A DNA stretch of 64,000 bases from Oceanibaculum pacificum (GCF_001618175.1 NZ_LPXN01000105.1:37795-101794); one strand, 5' to 3'. Positions 17,064-25,848 are shown, counted from the first letter of the stretch. Notes: generated from the sequence alone by a model not told the origin. Numbers and translations are program-made.

Positions 17064-17435
17064 CCTCGACAAACTCGGGCCAGACCAGCGTTCCACCTTG
17101 GTCGAATCGCTGCGATCTTCCCTTGAACGGCGAGCATAAAAATAGCCGCTCCTCAGCCTTGATGACCGAAAAGCGGTCGCGCTGATCGCTGAGAGACGGA
17201 CGACAGCTATCCAATCTGTGCGTCCGAGAGCGGCACGTCCGCTCACGGCCACTTCTTGTTAGAATGGATATTTATCAATATCTTAACCTTGAATCCGGCA
17301 TGAGGATAAGCTGCCCTCCGTTTTGCTTGTCTGCAGGATGCTCTCCCAAAAAAAAGAATGACAGCAGGACCGCCATACCTCTAAAGATCGACTAAAGGCG
17401 CCTCCATAAGAAGGCGCTGTAATGGGAGAAAAAGC
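17064..17435. other. Low-GC gene-free interval before the ABC locus
   Basis: This stretch separates the DUF3223 remnant from the transporter operon. It contains a perfect 6-4-6 palindrome at 17267-17282 and an oligo-A tract near 17350. I see no reliable gene; one minus-strand open frame was considered and set aside. It should include the promoter of the downstream operon. Confidence 0.45.
17267..17282. promoter_or_regulatory. Palindrome GATATT-TATC-AATATC upstream of the ABC locus
   Basis: A perfect 16-bp inverted repeat in AT-rich DNA 154 bp before the first ATPase gene. It could be an operator or part of the low-GC scar; the distance is rather long for a repressor site. Confidence 0.3.
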
Positions 17436-18191
17436 GTGGCGGATTACATTCTCCAGGCCGAGGGCCTGACCAAGCAATTCAGCGGATTCACAGCTGTTTC
17501 CAATGTGTCCCTGTCCCTGGAGCGGGGCACGATCCATGCCCTGATCGGGCCGAACGGTGCGGGCAAGACGACCTGTTTCAACCTGTTGACCAAGTTCTTG
17601 AAGCCCAGCGCCGGCGAGATTCGGCTGAACGGGCGGGACATCACCGGCCTGTCGCCGGATGCGGTGGCTCGGCTCGGCATGGTGCGCTCCTTCCAGATAT
17701 CGGCGGTGTTCCCGCAGCTCACCGTGCTGGAAAATGTGCGGCTCGCCGTGCAGCGCCGACGCGGTGGCTCCTTCGACTTCTGGCGCAGCAAGGGCTTGCT
17801 GCGCGATCTGGAGCCGCGTGCGATGGAACTGGTCGAGGCTGTCGGGCTGGGGGATGTGGCCGGCGTCACGGCTGAAGCGCTGTCCTATGGGCGCAAGCGC
17901 GCGCTGGAATTGGCAACCACCCTGGCGCTGGACCCGGAGATCATGCTGCTGGACGAGCCGATGGCCGGGATGGGGCATGAGGATATCGGGCGCATCACCG
18001 ATTTGATCCGTACCGCGGCGCAGGGGCGCACAGTGCTGCTGGTCGAGCATAATCTGAACGTGGTGGCTAATCTGTGCGACCGCATAACAGTGCTGATGCG
18101 GGGCGAAATCCTGGCTGAAGGCGACTACGCCACGGTGTCCAAGGATCCGCGCGTCATCGAGGCCTATATCGGGGGTGCCGGCCATGCATGA
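17436..18191 (+). CDS. Branched-chain-type ABC transporter ATPase (LivG-like)
   Basis: A 251-residue ATPase of a HAAT-type importer. Walker A is GPNGAGKTT at about 37-45, the signature is LSYGRKRALELA at about 149-160, Walker B IMLLDEP and the switch His in LLVEHNLNVV. The region GMVRSFQISAVFPQLTVLENV is typical of LivG rather than LivF. The start is GTG at 17436, with GGGAGA at good spacing. The 3' end overlaps the next ATPase gene by 8 bp. It is the first gene of a locus with binding protein and permeases further on. The substrate is unknown; HAAT systems carry amino acids, urea, amides and aromatic or other acids. Confidence 0.92.
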   Translation: MADYILQAEGLTKQFSGFTAVSNVSLSLERGTIHALIGPNGAGKTTCFNLLTKFLKPSAGEIRLNGRDITGLSPDAVARLGMVRSFQISAVFPQLTVLENVRLAVQRRRGGSFDFWRSKGLLRDLEPRAMELVEAVGLGDVAGVTAEALSYGRKRALELATTLALDPEIMLLDEPMAGMGHEDIGRITDLIRTAAQGRTVLLVEHNLNVVANLCDRITVLMRGEILAEGDYATVSKDPRVIEAYIGGAGHA

Positions 18192-18888
18192 AACCTTGCT
18201 CGAAACCCGCAATCTGCAAGCCTGGTACGGCCAGAGCCATGTGCTGCACGGTGTGGACATCACGGTGCGCAGCGGCGAGGTGGTCACGTTGTTGGGTCGT
18301 AACGGTGCAGGCAAATCCACTACGCTGAAGTCGATCATGGGCATGGTCCCCAAGCGCTCCGGCTCGATCCGCTTCGAGGAGAGCGAGACTATCGACCTCG
18401 CGTCGCACCGGATCGCCCGGCTGGGCATTGCCTATTGTCCGGAGGATCGCGGTATCTACGCCACGCTGAATGTGGAGGAGAACCTTCAGCTTCCGCCGGT
18501 GACCCGCCCCGGCGGCATGAGCGTGGAGGCAACGCTCGACTTGTTTCCTAATTTGCGCGAGCGGCTGAAAAGTCCGGGTATGAAGCTGTCCGGCGGCGAA
18601 CAGCAGATGCTGGCGATCGGCCGCGCCCTGATGAGCCGGCCGCGCCTGCTGCTGCTCGACGAGCCGACCGAGGGGCTGGCGCCCGTGGTCGTGCAGCAAA
18701 TCGGCGGCATCATCCGGCGGCTGAAATCGGAAGGCTTCACCATTTTGATGGTGGAGCAGAATGCCCGTTTTGCCGCGACCGTCGCCGACCGGCATTACGT
18801 CATGGAGCGCGGCCGGATCGTCGACGCCCTGAACAATGCCGATATCGAGCAGAATTTTGACCGCGTGGTCGCGCTGCTAGGCGTCTGA
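18184..18888 (+). CDS. Branched-chain-type ABC transporter ATPase (LivF-like)
   Basis: A 234-residue second ATPase of the same importer. It has Walker A GRNGAGKSTT at about 36-45, the LivF-like AYCPEDRGIYATLNVEENL, the signature LSGGEQQMLAIGRAL, Walker B LLLLDEPTEGLAP and the late MVEQNARFA. It begins inside the end of the LivG-like gene (ATG at 18184), so translation is coupled. Its 3' end overlaps the convergent AraC gene by 12 bp, so the ATPase pair is separated from the permease genes by a regulator. Confidence 0.92.
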   Translation: MHETLLETRNLQAWYGQSHVLHGVDITVRSGEVVTLLGRNGAGKSTTLKSIMGMVPKRSGSIRFEESETIDLASHRIARLGIAYCPEDRGIYATLNVEENLQLPPVTRPGGMSVEATLDLFPNLRERLKSPGMKLSGGEQQMLAIGRALMSRPRLLLLDEPTEGLAPVVVQQIGGIIRRLKSEGFTILMVEQNARFAATVADRHYVMERGRIVDALNNADIEQNFDRVVALLGV

Positions 18889-19737
18889 TTCGCGGTCCGA
18901 TTGCCGGCGCGTGCGGAAATGCGATGGCCGGAACCCGGTCATCCGCTTGAAGGTGTTGGAAAAGGCGAAGGGGTTGTTGTAGCCGACCCCGAGCGCGATT
19001 TCCTCGATCTTGGTCTGCGTCGTGGCGAGCTGGTGCGCGGCATGCTGGATGCGCAGATATGTCAGTTGCTGCATCGGGCTGCGCCCCAGGCTGGCCTGGC
19101 ACAGGCGGCGCAGATGCTCGCCGCTGATATTGGCCAGACTGGCCAGGTCGCCGGCGGTCCACGGCCTGTCCAAATCCTGCTGCACGCTTTCCCACACTGA
19201 CCGCAGCCGGTCCTCGCGCTGGAGCGGCTCCGCGAACCGGGTGATGTAATGCTCGATCAGGTCGATCCACAGCATGGCCGATCCTGAATCGGCCCGGGTC
19301 TCCACCTCGCGGTAAAGCCCTAGAATCGCGTGCCGCAACGGCTCTGCATCGAAGCGCGCCATCACCGGGGCGATGAATCCAATGGCCGAGCGCGGCGAAC
19401 TCGGCATGTAGCGCACCCAGCAATATTGCCAGCGCCGCGAGGGGATGGCGTGAAAGGCATGCAGCACATGGGCGGGTGCCAGCGATACCATGCCGGCGCG
19501 GTGCGGCCGCCAACGGCCGTCCAGCAGGATACGCCCCTCACCGCCCAAAGTAGCATGGACATAGGTACCGGTGAGACGGGTTCTAACGATGCGGTATGGA
19601 GGGGCGGCATCGCCGACCCCGACATGGGAAATCTGCCGGCTCGCCAAGGCGTTACAGTCCTGGGCGCGTACAATAAGCTGCCGTGTATCTTCTCCGACGA
19701 TGTGTGTTTCAGATAGGTTCTTGTGCAAACCAGCCAT
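18877..19737 (-). CDS. AraC-family regulator of the ABC/Tm-1-like locus
   Basis: A 286-residue AraC/XylS regulator. The C-terminal 100 residues have two HTH motifs (WTAGDLASLANISGEHLRRLC, and TKIEEIALGVGYNNPFAFSNTFKRMTGFRPSHFR, given here only as family-typical pieces GVGYNNPFAFSN and GFRPSHFR). The N-terminal 170 residues form a cupin-like sensor part (AGMVSLAPAHVLHAF). The frame is open to 19788, but the ATG at 19737 is a better start. It is divergent from the binding-protein gene and convergent with the ATPase genes, so it most likely controls this transport and catabolic locus in response to its substrate. Confidence 0.9.
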   Translation of the reverse strand: MAGLHKNLSETHIVGEDTRQLIVRAQDCNALASRQISHVGVGDAAPPYRIVRTRLTGTYVHATLGGEGRILLDGRWRPHRAGMVSLAPAHVLHAFHAIPSRRWQYCWVRYMPSSPRSAIGFIAPVMARFDAEPLRHAILGLYREVETRADSGSAMLWIDLIEHYITRFAEPLQREDRLRSVWESVQQDLDRPWTAGDLASLANISGEHLRRLCQASLGRSPMQQLTYLRIQHAAHQLATTQTKIEEIALGVGYNNPFAFSNTFKRMTGFRPSHFRTRRQSDRESDA

Positions 19738-19810
19738 GGATCGCCGTTCTGTTCTGCCGGTAAAGTGGAAAGCAATAAATAAGAGCAAACGCTAACACTG
19801 GGAGAGAAAC

Positions 19811-21019
19811 ATGCGAAATAGTCTTCGATTGATGGCGGCTGCGTCCATGCTGGCATTTGGGGCCAGCGCGGCATCGGCCCAGATATCCAACGATGTGGTG
19901 CGTATCGGCGTTCTGGCGGATATGTCGGGCATCTATAGCGACCTGTCCGGCAAGGGCGCGGTCGAGGCGGTGAAGATGGCGGCCGAGGATTTCGGCGGCA
20001 CCGTCCTGGGCAAGAAGATCGACGTGGTCTTCGCCGATCATCTGAACAAGGCGGATGTCGGCGCGGCCAAGGCGCGCGAATGGTTCGACACCGGCGGCGT
20101 GGACCTGATCAACGACCTCGCCAATTCCGGCGTGGCCCGTGCGGTTGCGGCGGTGGCCAAGGAGAAGAAGCGCCATATCGTCGTCAATGGCGCGTCCAAC
20201 ATGGGCATCACCAACGAACTGTGCTCGCCCTATGCCATTCATTATGCCTACGACGCCTATTCGCTGGCGCACGGCACCGGCAAGGCAGTGGTGGAACAGG
20301 GCGGCAAGACCTGGTTCTTCCTGACCGTCGATTTTGCCTTCGGCATCGGCCAGGAGGAGCAGGTTTCCAAGGTGGTGCGCGCCAATGGCGGACGGGTGGC
20401 CGGTGCAGCGCGCCATCCTCTGGCGACCACGGACTTCTCCTCCTATGTGCTGCAGGCTCAGGCCTCGAAGGCGGAGATTATCGGCATTGCCTCAACCGGT
20501 GCCGACGCGGTGAACGCGATCCGTGCGGCCGCCGAATTCGGCGCGACGAAGAACCAGAAGCTGGCCGCCCTGCTGCTCTGGATCGAGGATGTCCACGCCC
20601 TTGGCCTGCCGGCCGCGCAGGGGCTGTTGCTGACCAATGCCTGGTATTGGGACATGAATGACGAGACCCGCGCTTTCGCCAAGCGTTTCTTCGAGCGGGT
20701 CGGCAAGATGCCGAACATGGCGCAGGCAGCCGATTATTCCTCGACCATGTTCTATCTGAACGCGGTCAAAGCGGCCGGCACCGACGAGCCGGACGCGGTC
20801 TCCAAGAAGATGCGCGAGATGACGGTCAGCGACATGTTCACCAAGCAGGGCACGGTTCGCGCCGATGGCCGCTTCGTCCATGACATGTATCTTTGGCAGG
20901 TGAAGACCCCGGCGGAATCGAAGGCGCCCTGGGATTATCTGAAGCTGGCGGCGACGATCCCGGCGGAACAGGCCTTCCAGCCGCTCTCCGATAGCAAATG
21001 CGAGTTGGTCAAGAAATGA
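19811..21019 (+). CDS. HAAT-type ABC transporter substrate-binding protein
   Basis: A 402-residue periplasmic type I binding protein (Peripla_BP_6). It has a signal peptide of about 23 residues, cleaved after ASA, then VVRIGVLADMSGIYSDLSGKG, the family start. Central signs are ANSGVARAVAAVAKEKK, YDAYSLAHGTGKAVVEQGG and the C-terminal LYLWQVKTP-like piece MYLWQVKTPAESKAPWDY. This subgroup resembles proteins binding aromatic or small organic acids rather than Leu/Ile/Val, but the ligand cannot be read from the sequence. GGGAGAG precedes the ATG at 19811. It is divergent from the AraC gene. Confidence 0.92.
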   Translation: MRNSLRLMAAASMLAFGASAASAQISNDVVRIGVLADMSGIYSDLSGKGAVEAVKMAAEDFGGTVLGKKIDVVFADHLNKADVGAAKAREWFDTGGVDLINDLANSGVARAVAAVAKEKKRHIVVNGASNMGITNELCSPYAIHYAYDAYSLAHGTGKAVVEQGGKTWFFLTVDFAFGIGQEEQVSKVVRANGGRVAGAARHPLATTDFSSYVLQAQASKAEIIGIASTGADAVNAIRAAAEFGATKNQKLAALLLWIEDVHALGLPAAQGLLLTNAWYWDMNDETRAFAKRFFERVGKMPNMAQAADYSSTMFYLNAVKAAGTDEPDAVSKKMREMTVSDMFTKQGTVRADGRFVHDMYLWQVKTPAESKAPWDYLKLAATIPAEQAFQPLSDSKCELVKK

Positions 21020-21074
21020 TCGGTGCGACACCGGGCTGGCGTTACCTGCCAGCCCGGGACGTTTGCACGCTCGC

Positions 21075-21106
21075 CGAAGGCCGGCCTGCATCATGGCCGG
21101 CCTTCG
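21075..21106 (+). terminator. Intercistronic hairpin between binding protein and permease genes
   Basis: A 12-bp perfect stem, CGAAGGCCGGCC / GGCCGGCCTTCG, with an 8-nt loop and no T tract. It sits 55 bp after the binding-protein stop and 40 bp before the permease start. It likely attenuates read-through or protects the binding-protein mRNA from 3' decay, giving more binding protein than permease. Confidence 0.5.
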
Positions 21107-21146
21107 GGCGGGACGAATGGATCGTCGGACGGAGACCGACCGGCTA

Positions 21147-22034
21147 ATGGATATTTTTGGCATTCCGCACCAGGCCCTGCTGGGCCAGGTCATGCTCGGC
21201 CTCGTCAATGGCGCCTTCTATGCAGTGCTCAGCCTGGGGCTGGCGATTATCTTCGGCCTGCTGCGCATCGTGAATTTCGCTCACGGCGCCTTCTTCATGC
21301 TGGGCGCGTTCGTGGCCTTCCTGATCGGCCGCTATTTCGGCATCGGCTACTGGCCGGCGATGATAATGGGACCGCTGGTCGTCGGGCTGCTCGGCATTCT
21401 GTTCGAGCGTTTCGCTCTGCGCCGCTTGTACAAACTGGACCCGCTTTACGGCCTGTTCCTCACCTTCGGCCTGGTCCTGGTGCTGGAGGGCGGTTTCCGG
21501 GTGGCGATGGGATCGTCCGGACATCCCTTTGCCACCCCCGATTCCCTGCGCGGCGTTGTCAATCTGGGCTTCATGGTTCTGCCGGTCTATCGCGCTTTCG
21601 TCATCCTGGTGGCGGTCGTGGTCTGCGCCGGCACCTGGATCATCATCGAAAAGACGCGGATGGGGGCGTATCTGCGCGCCGCCACCGAGCGGCCTGACCT
21701 GACCCAGGCCTTCGGCATCAATGTACCGATCCTACTGACGCTTACCTACGGTGCCGGCGTGGCGTTGGCCGGTTTCGCGGGCGTGCTGGCAGCCCCCATC
21801 CAGCATGTGAACCCGTCCATGGGCTCCGACCTCGTCATCATCGTCTTCGCCATCGTCGTCATTGGCGGCTTGGGCTCCGTCCTTGGCTCGGCGCTGACCG
21901 GGCTTGGCCTCGGCGTGATAGAGGGGCTGGCAAAGGTCTATTACTCCGAGGCTTCTTCGACGGTCGTCTTCCTGGTGATGGCGCTGGTTCTGCTGCTGCG
22001 GCCATCCGGCCTGTTCGGGAGGGAGGAAAATTGA
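21147..22034 (+). CDS. HAAT-type ABC permease (LivH-like)
   Basis: A 295-residue inner-membrane permease with about eight helices. LivH-type signs are GLVNGAFYAVLSLGLAIIFGL, RIVNFAHGAFFMLGAF, and the conserved RAATERPDLTQAFGINV followed by GFAGVLAAP and GGLGSVLGSALTGL. The ATG at 21147 follows GGAG at a long distance (about 13 nt); the frame is open further upstream through the hairpin, which I reject. The stop overlaps the LivM-like start (TGATG). Confidence 0.92.
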   Translation: MDIFGIPHQALLGQVMLGLVNGAFYAVLSLGLAIIFGLLRIVNFAHGAFFMLGAFVAFLIGRYFGIGYWPAMIMGPLVVGLLGILFERFALRRLYKLDPLYGLFLTFGLVLVLEGGFRVAMGSSGHPFATPDSLRGVVNLGFMVLPVYRAFVILVAVVVCAGTWIIIEKTRMGAYLRAATERPDLTQAFGINVPILLTLTYGAGVALAGFAGVLAAPIQHVNPSMGSDLVIIVFAIVVIGGLGSVLGSALTGLGLGVIEGLAKVYYSEASSTVVFLVMALVLLLRPSGLFGREEN

Positions 22035-23014
22035 TGTTCTCCCCTGCCCTGAAACGGGGCCTTCTTGTCGTGCTGCTGGCCGCCTTGCTAATCGCGCCCC
22101 TCATGCCGCACCTCATCTATCCGATCTTCCTGATGAAGATGATGTGCTTCGCGCTGTTCGCCTGCGCGTTCAACCTGCTGCTCGGTCATGCCGGCATTGT
22201 GTCCTTTGGCCATGCCGCTTTCTTCGGCGGCTCGGCCTACATCACCGGCTACGCCTTGCGCGACATGGGATGGTCGACGGAACTGGCGATCCTGGCCGGC
22301 GCGCTGTTCGCCGCGATCCTGGGCATCGTCATCGGCGCGCTGGCCATTCGCCGCCAGGGCATCTATCTGGCGATGATCACCCTGGCGCTGGCGCAGATGG
22401 TCTATTTCACCTTTCTCCAGGCGCCCTTCACGGGTGCGGAGGACGGCATGCAGCCAATCCCGCGCGGCAGCCTGCTGGGGTTCATCGACCTGTCCAGCGA
22501 CACCAGGCTCTACTATCTCGTGCTAGCCTGCGTGGCGGGCGGCCTGTGGCTGGTCAATCGCATCGTGAACTCCCCTTTCGGCGAGGTGCTGCGCGCCATT
22601 CGCGAGCATGAGCCCCGCGCCCGGTCCATGGGCTATGCCGTCGATCGCTACAAGATCGTCGCCTTCGCACTCTCGGCCGGCCTGTCGGGATTGGCCGGGT
22701 CGCTGAAATGCGTGGTCTTCCGGCTGGCATCGCTGACCGATGTGCATTGGCACATGTCCGGTGACGTCATTCTGATGACGCTGCTGGGCGGTATGAACTC
22801 CGTCTTCGGCCCGGCTATTGGCGCGGTTCTGATCTCCCTGCTGCGCCACTATTTCGACGCGCTGGGCGCGTGGGTCACGGTGGTGGTCGGCCTCATCTTC
22901 ATGCTCTGTGTCCTGGTTTTTCGCCGCGGAATCCTGGGCGAAATCAATCATCTGCTGTCCCGGCGCCCTGCGGCCCCCCACCCCCTCAAGGAAGAACAGA
23001 ATGCCCAGATTTGA
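22034..23014 (+). CDS. HAAT-type ABC permease (LivM-like)
   Basis: A 326-residue second permease subunit with about 9 hydrophobic segments. LivM signs are [27 protein letters not shown] (pieces FNLLLGHAG and [10 protein letters not shown]), [22 protein letters not shown], the EAA-like loop [19 protein letters not shown], and the late [22 protein letters not shown] precedes the ATG at 22034. The last 14 nt overlap the next gene. Confidence 0.92.
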   Translation: MFSPALKRGLLVVLLAALLIAPLMPHLIYPIFLMKMMCFALFACAFNLLLGHAGIVSFGHAAFFGGSAYITGYALRDMGWSTELAILAGALFAAILGIVIGALAIRRQGIYLAMITLALAQMVYFTFLQAPFTGAEDGMQPIPRGSLLGFIDLSSDTRLYYLVLACVAGGLWLVNRIVNSPFGEVLRAIREHEPRARSMGYAVDRYKIVAFALSAGLSGLAGSLKCVVFRLASLTDVHWHMSGDVILMTLLGGMNSVFGPAIGAVLISLLRHYFDALGAWVTVVVGLIFMLCVLVFRRGILGEINHLLSRRPAAPHPLKEEQNAQI

Positions 23015-23852
23015 ACGCTCCGCCATCCTTGAACGCTTCCGGGACATGATCCGCCGCGGCGACCCCATCGTCGGCGGCGGGGCGGGCACGGGCATCTCGG
23101 CGAAATGCGAGGAAGCCGGCGGCATCGACCTCATCATCGTCTATAATTCCGGGCGCTACCGCATGGCCGGGCGGGCGTCCTCGGCCGGGCTTCTGGCCTA
23201 TGGCAACGCCAACGATATCGTGCGCGAGATGGCGGTCGAAATATTGCCGGTCTGCAAGACCACGCCGGTGATCGCCGGGGTGAACGGCACCGACCCCTTC
23301 ATCATCATGCCGGTCTTCCTGAAGGAGCTGAAGGAGTTGGGCTTCTCTGGCGTACAGAACTTTCCGACCGTCGGCATCATCGACGGCACCTTCCGCGTCA
23401 GCCTGGAGGAAACCGGCATCAACTTCGCTAGCGAGATCGATATGATCCGCCAGGCTCATGAGCTGGACCTGCTGACCACGCCCTATGTCTTCTCCGCCGA
23501 CGAGGCAGTGGAGATGGCGAAGGCGGGGGCTGACATCATCGTGCCGCATATGGGCGTGACGACCGGCGGCAGTATCGGCGCCACCACCTCGAAGACGCTG
23601 GAGCAGTCTGTGACGCTGATCGACGAATGGGCGGAAGCCGCGCGCAGTGTGCGCCGGGATGTCATCATCATCGCCCATGGCGGGCCGATCTCCTCGCCCG
23701 AGGATGTCGACTTCGTGCTGAGGAACAGCACGCATTGCAACGGATTCTATGGCGCCAGCAGCGTCGAGCGGCTGCCCGTCGAGACCGCTATCGTAAACCA
23801 CATAAAAACCTTCAAGGGCTTGACCTCATTGAAGGAAAAGGGAGGAAACTGA
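23001..23852 (+). CDS. TIM-barrel 'phosphoenolpyruvate hydrolase-like' protein (Tm-1 C-terminal-domain homologue)
   Basis: A 283-residue TIM-barrel protein of the PEP_hydrolase-like family (IGPS/aldolase superfamily). Typical segments are [34 protein letters not shown] (pieces [16 protein letters not shown] and [11 protein letters not shown]), GYGNAN-like [33 protein letters not shown], and [14 protein letters not shown], the last probably phosphate- or anion-binding. In plants and fungi this domain forms the C-terminal half of Tm-1-type proteins. The enzymatic reaction is not established. The ATG at 23001 has AAGGAAG upstream and lies within the end of the LivM-like gene, so import and metabolism are coupled. 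Confidence 0.88.
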   Translation: MPRFERSAILERFRDMIRRGDPIVGGGAGTGISAKCEEAGGIDLIIVYNSGRYRMAGRASSAGLLAYGNANDIVREMAVEILPVCKTTPVIAGVNGTDPFIIMPVFLKELKELGFSGVQNFPTVGIIDGTFRVSLEETGINFASEIDMIRQAHELDLLTTPYVFSADEAVEMAKAGADIIVPHMGVTTGGSIGATTSKTLEQSVTLIDEWAEAARSVRRDVIIIAHGGPISSPEDVDFVLRNSTHCNGFYGASSVERLPVETAIVNHIKTFKGLTSLKEKGGN

Positions 23853-23854
23853 AA

Positions 23855-24301
23855 ATGGCAGGGGTCTATATCAGCGCCGTGATGGATATTCCGCTCGAGG
23901 AGGCGTGGGGCGTGCTGCGCGACTTCAACGCGCTGCCGGTCTATCACCCCTTCTTCTCGAAGAGCGAGATCGAGGATGGCAAGCCCTCCGACCAGATCGG
24001 CTGCGTGCGCAATTTCTTCACCCATGAGGGCGGGCACATCCGCGAGGAGCTGTTGACCCTGTCCGACCGCGAGCATGTCTGCGCCTACCGCATCCTGGAG
24101 GCGACGCTGCCGGTGCAGAATTATGTGGCGGAGATGCGCCTGAAGCCGATCACCGAGGGCAACAAATGCTTCGGCGAATGGTGGGCCGAATATGATGTGG
24201 CGGAGGCCGATGCGGTCAGCGTCCATCAGACCGTCAGCGACACGTTCCGCTTCGCCTTCGAGGGGGCGGTGAAGGTCGCCAATTCCCGCCGCAAGGCATA
24301 A
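23855..24301 (+). CDS. SRPBCC-superfamily protein
   Basis: A 148-residue START/Bet v1-like (SRPBCC, polyketide cyclase_2) protein that would form a hydrophobic ligand-binding cavity. It begins VYISAVMDIPLEEAWGVLRDF, the typical first strand and helix, with GCVRNFFTHEGGHIREELL and a final long helix (TFRFAFEGAVKVANSRRK). It is usually seen as a ligand carrier or a cyclase/hydrolase. GGAGGAAACT precedes the ATG at 23855, 2 bp after the previous stop. It lies between the two Tm-1-half homologues, suggesting it handles their substrate or product. Confidence 0.88.
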   Translation: MAGVYISAVMDIPLEEAWGVLRDFNALPVYHPFFSKSEIEDGKPSDQIGCVRNFFTHEGGHIREELLTLSDREHVCAYRILEATLPVQNYVAEMRLKPITEGNKCFGEWWAEYDVAEADAVSVHQTVSDTFRFAFEGAVKVANSRRKA

Positions 24302-24307
24302 CCCGCC

Positions 24308-25522
24308 ATGGCAGCTACCGGCACGGCCCCTGGCACGGCTTATGTCGTCGGCACCTTCGATACCAAGGCGGAGGAGCTGCTCTATGTCGCCGGGCTGCTG
24401 CGTGCGGCCGGGCTTTGGGTGGTCACAATCGATGTCGGCACGAAGACCGCTTCGGCTGAGGCCGATATCAGTGCGCAGGCTGTCGCCGCCTGCCATCCCG
24501 AAGGGGCCGATGCCGTGTTCGCGGCGGGCGACCGGGGGGCGGCCGTCACCGCGATGACGGAAGCGCTGCTGGGCCTTGTCGCCACGCGGCGGGATATCGG
24601 CGGCATGATCGGCCTGGGCGGTTCCGGCGGTACCTCGATCATCGCACCTACCCTGCGGGCGCTGCCCATCGGCGTGCCGAAGCTGATGGTCTCCACCCTG
24701 GCCGCCGGCGATGTCGGCCCGTTCGTCGGGGTGCATGACATCGCCATGATGTATCCGGTCACCGACATTGCCGGGCTGAACCGGCTGTCGCGGGTGATCC
24801 TGGCAAACGCCGCTCACGCGCTTGCCGGCATGATGACGCGGCCGGTGCCGCAACCGGCGGACAGCCGCCCGGCGCTGGGCTTCAGCATGTTCGGCGTCAC
24901 CACCGCCTGCATCCAGCAGCTGACCGCGCGCCTGTCTGGCGATTATGAATGCCAGGTGTTCCACGCCAACGGCCCCGGCGGTCGGGCGCTGGAGGCCATC
25001 GCCGGTTCCGGCATGCTGCAGGGCATGGTCGATATCACCACGACCGAGGCAGCGGATCATCTGCTGGGCGGCGTCTGCACGGCGGGGCCGGAGCGATTCG
25101 ACATTGTTGCCCGCACCGGCATTCCCTGGGTCGGCTCCTGCGGGGCGCTGGACATGGTGAATTTCTGGGCGCCGGAGACCATCCCGGAGCGCTATCGTGG
25201 CCGGCTGTTCCACGCCCATAACGCCAATGTCACGCTGATGCGCACCAATGCCGGGGAGCTGGAGCAAATCGCAGCCTGGATCTGCGGCAAGCTGAATGCT
25301 TCGTCCGGCCCGGTCAGGCTGCTGCTGCCGGAAGGTGGCGTCTCAGCCCTCGACGCGCCTGGGCAGAAATTCCACGATACCGACGCCGATGCCGCGCTGT
25401 TCGCGGCGTTCGAGCGGCATTTCGTGGCCAGCGCGGACCACCTTCTGGTCCGCGTGCCGCACCACATCAACGATCCGGGTTTCGTCGAGGCGGCGGAACG
25501 GCATGTGCGCGAGCTGATGTGA
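24308..25522 (+). CDS. Tm-1-like ATP-binding protein (UPF0261)
   Basis: A 404-residue protein of the UPF0261 / Tm-1-like ATP-binding family. Signs are YVVGTFDTKAEELLYVAGLL at the N-terminus, the Gly-rich IGLGGSGGTSIIAPTLRALPIGVPKLMVST (pieces IGLGGSGGTSI and LPIGVPKLMVST), DVGPFVGVHDIAMMYPVTDIAGLN (piece VHDIAMMYPVTDIAG), GFSMFGVTTACI, EVFHANGPGG-like QVFHANGPGGRAL, and PEGGVSALD near the C-terminus. The tomato Tm-1 N-terminal domain of this family binds tobamovirus replication proteins. The bacterial role is unknown, but the pairing with the TIM-barrel gene two positions upstream is characteristic. It is last gene of the operon. Confidence 0.9.
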   Translation: MAATGTAPGTAYVVGTFDTKAEELLYVAGLLRAAGLWVVTIDVGTKTASAEADISAQAVAACHPEGADAVFAAGDRGAAVTAMTEALLGLVATRRDIGGMIGLGGSGGTSIIAPTLRALPIGVPKLMVSTLAAGDVGPFVGVHDIAMMYPVTDIAGLNRLSRVILANAAHALAGMMTRPVPQPADSRPALGFSMFGVTTACIQQLTARLSGDYECQVFHANGPGGRALEAIAGSGMLQGMVDITTTEAADHLLGGVCTAGPERFDIVARTGIPWVGSCGALDMVNFWAPETIPERYRGRLFHAHNANVTLMRTNAGELEQIAAWICGKLNASSGPVRLLLPEGGVSALDAPGQKFHDTDADAALFAAFERHFVASADHLLVRVPHHINDPGFVEAAERHVRELM

Positions 25523-25848
25523 TATCCGGCGGTACCGTGAAATCATGACCTGAGTCCCGACTTGCCTCCAGATTTTGGCAGAGTTCGTCATTGCGCGGAG
25601 CCCGGACGAACCCAAGCGTCTGCCAAGGTGCTCAAGGAGTATCGTGGCAATCATACTATATGGCGGCTATTACACGGGGGCGCCCCAAACCGGACAACCC
25701 GCTCCCGGCCCCCAAGATGCTGTCAGGGTGAGCTGAAAAGCGGGAGAGTTTTGCGCAAGCCGGAGATTACTATGACAGACACCCGGATGCTCCCAGCCAG
25801 TACGGCAGGCGAACCGTCTCAGGCTGTCCTGCCGCACTGGCCTTTGGT
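25523..25848. other. Interval with a possible gene remnant
   Basis: This interval follows the Tm-1-like operon and has no complete gene. Its right end contains a 29-codon open frame (25772-25861, beginning MTDTRMLPASTAGE) with GGAG 8 nt before the ATG. It runs into the 3' end of the convergent SDR gene and stops there. It looks like the 5' remnant of a gene cut by arrival of the SDR/AraC segment, but it is too short to identify. I see no clear terminator. Confidence 0.35.

Noticed and set aside
16987..17214. Minus-strand open frame of 75 codons in the low-GC scar
   Set aside because: Its composition is passable, but it has no recognisable family or ribosome-binding site and overlaps the tail of the DUF3223 remnant; I cannot support it as a gene.
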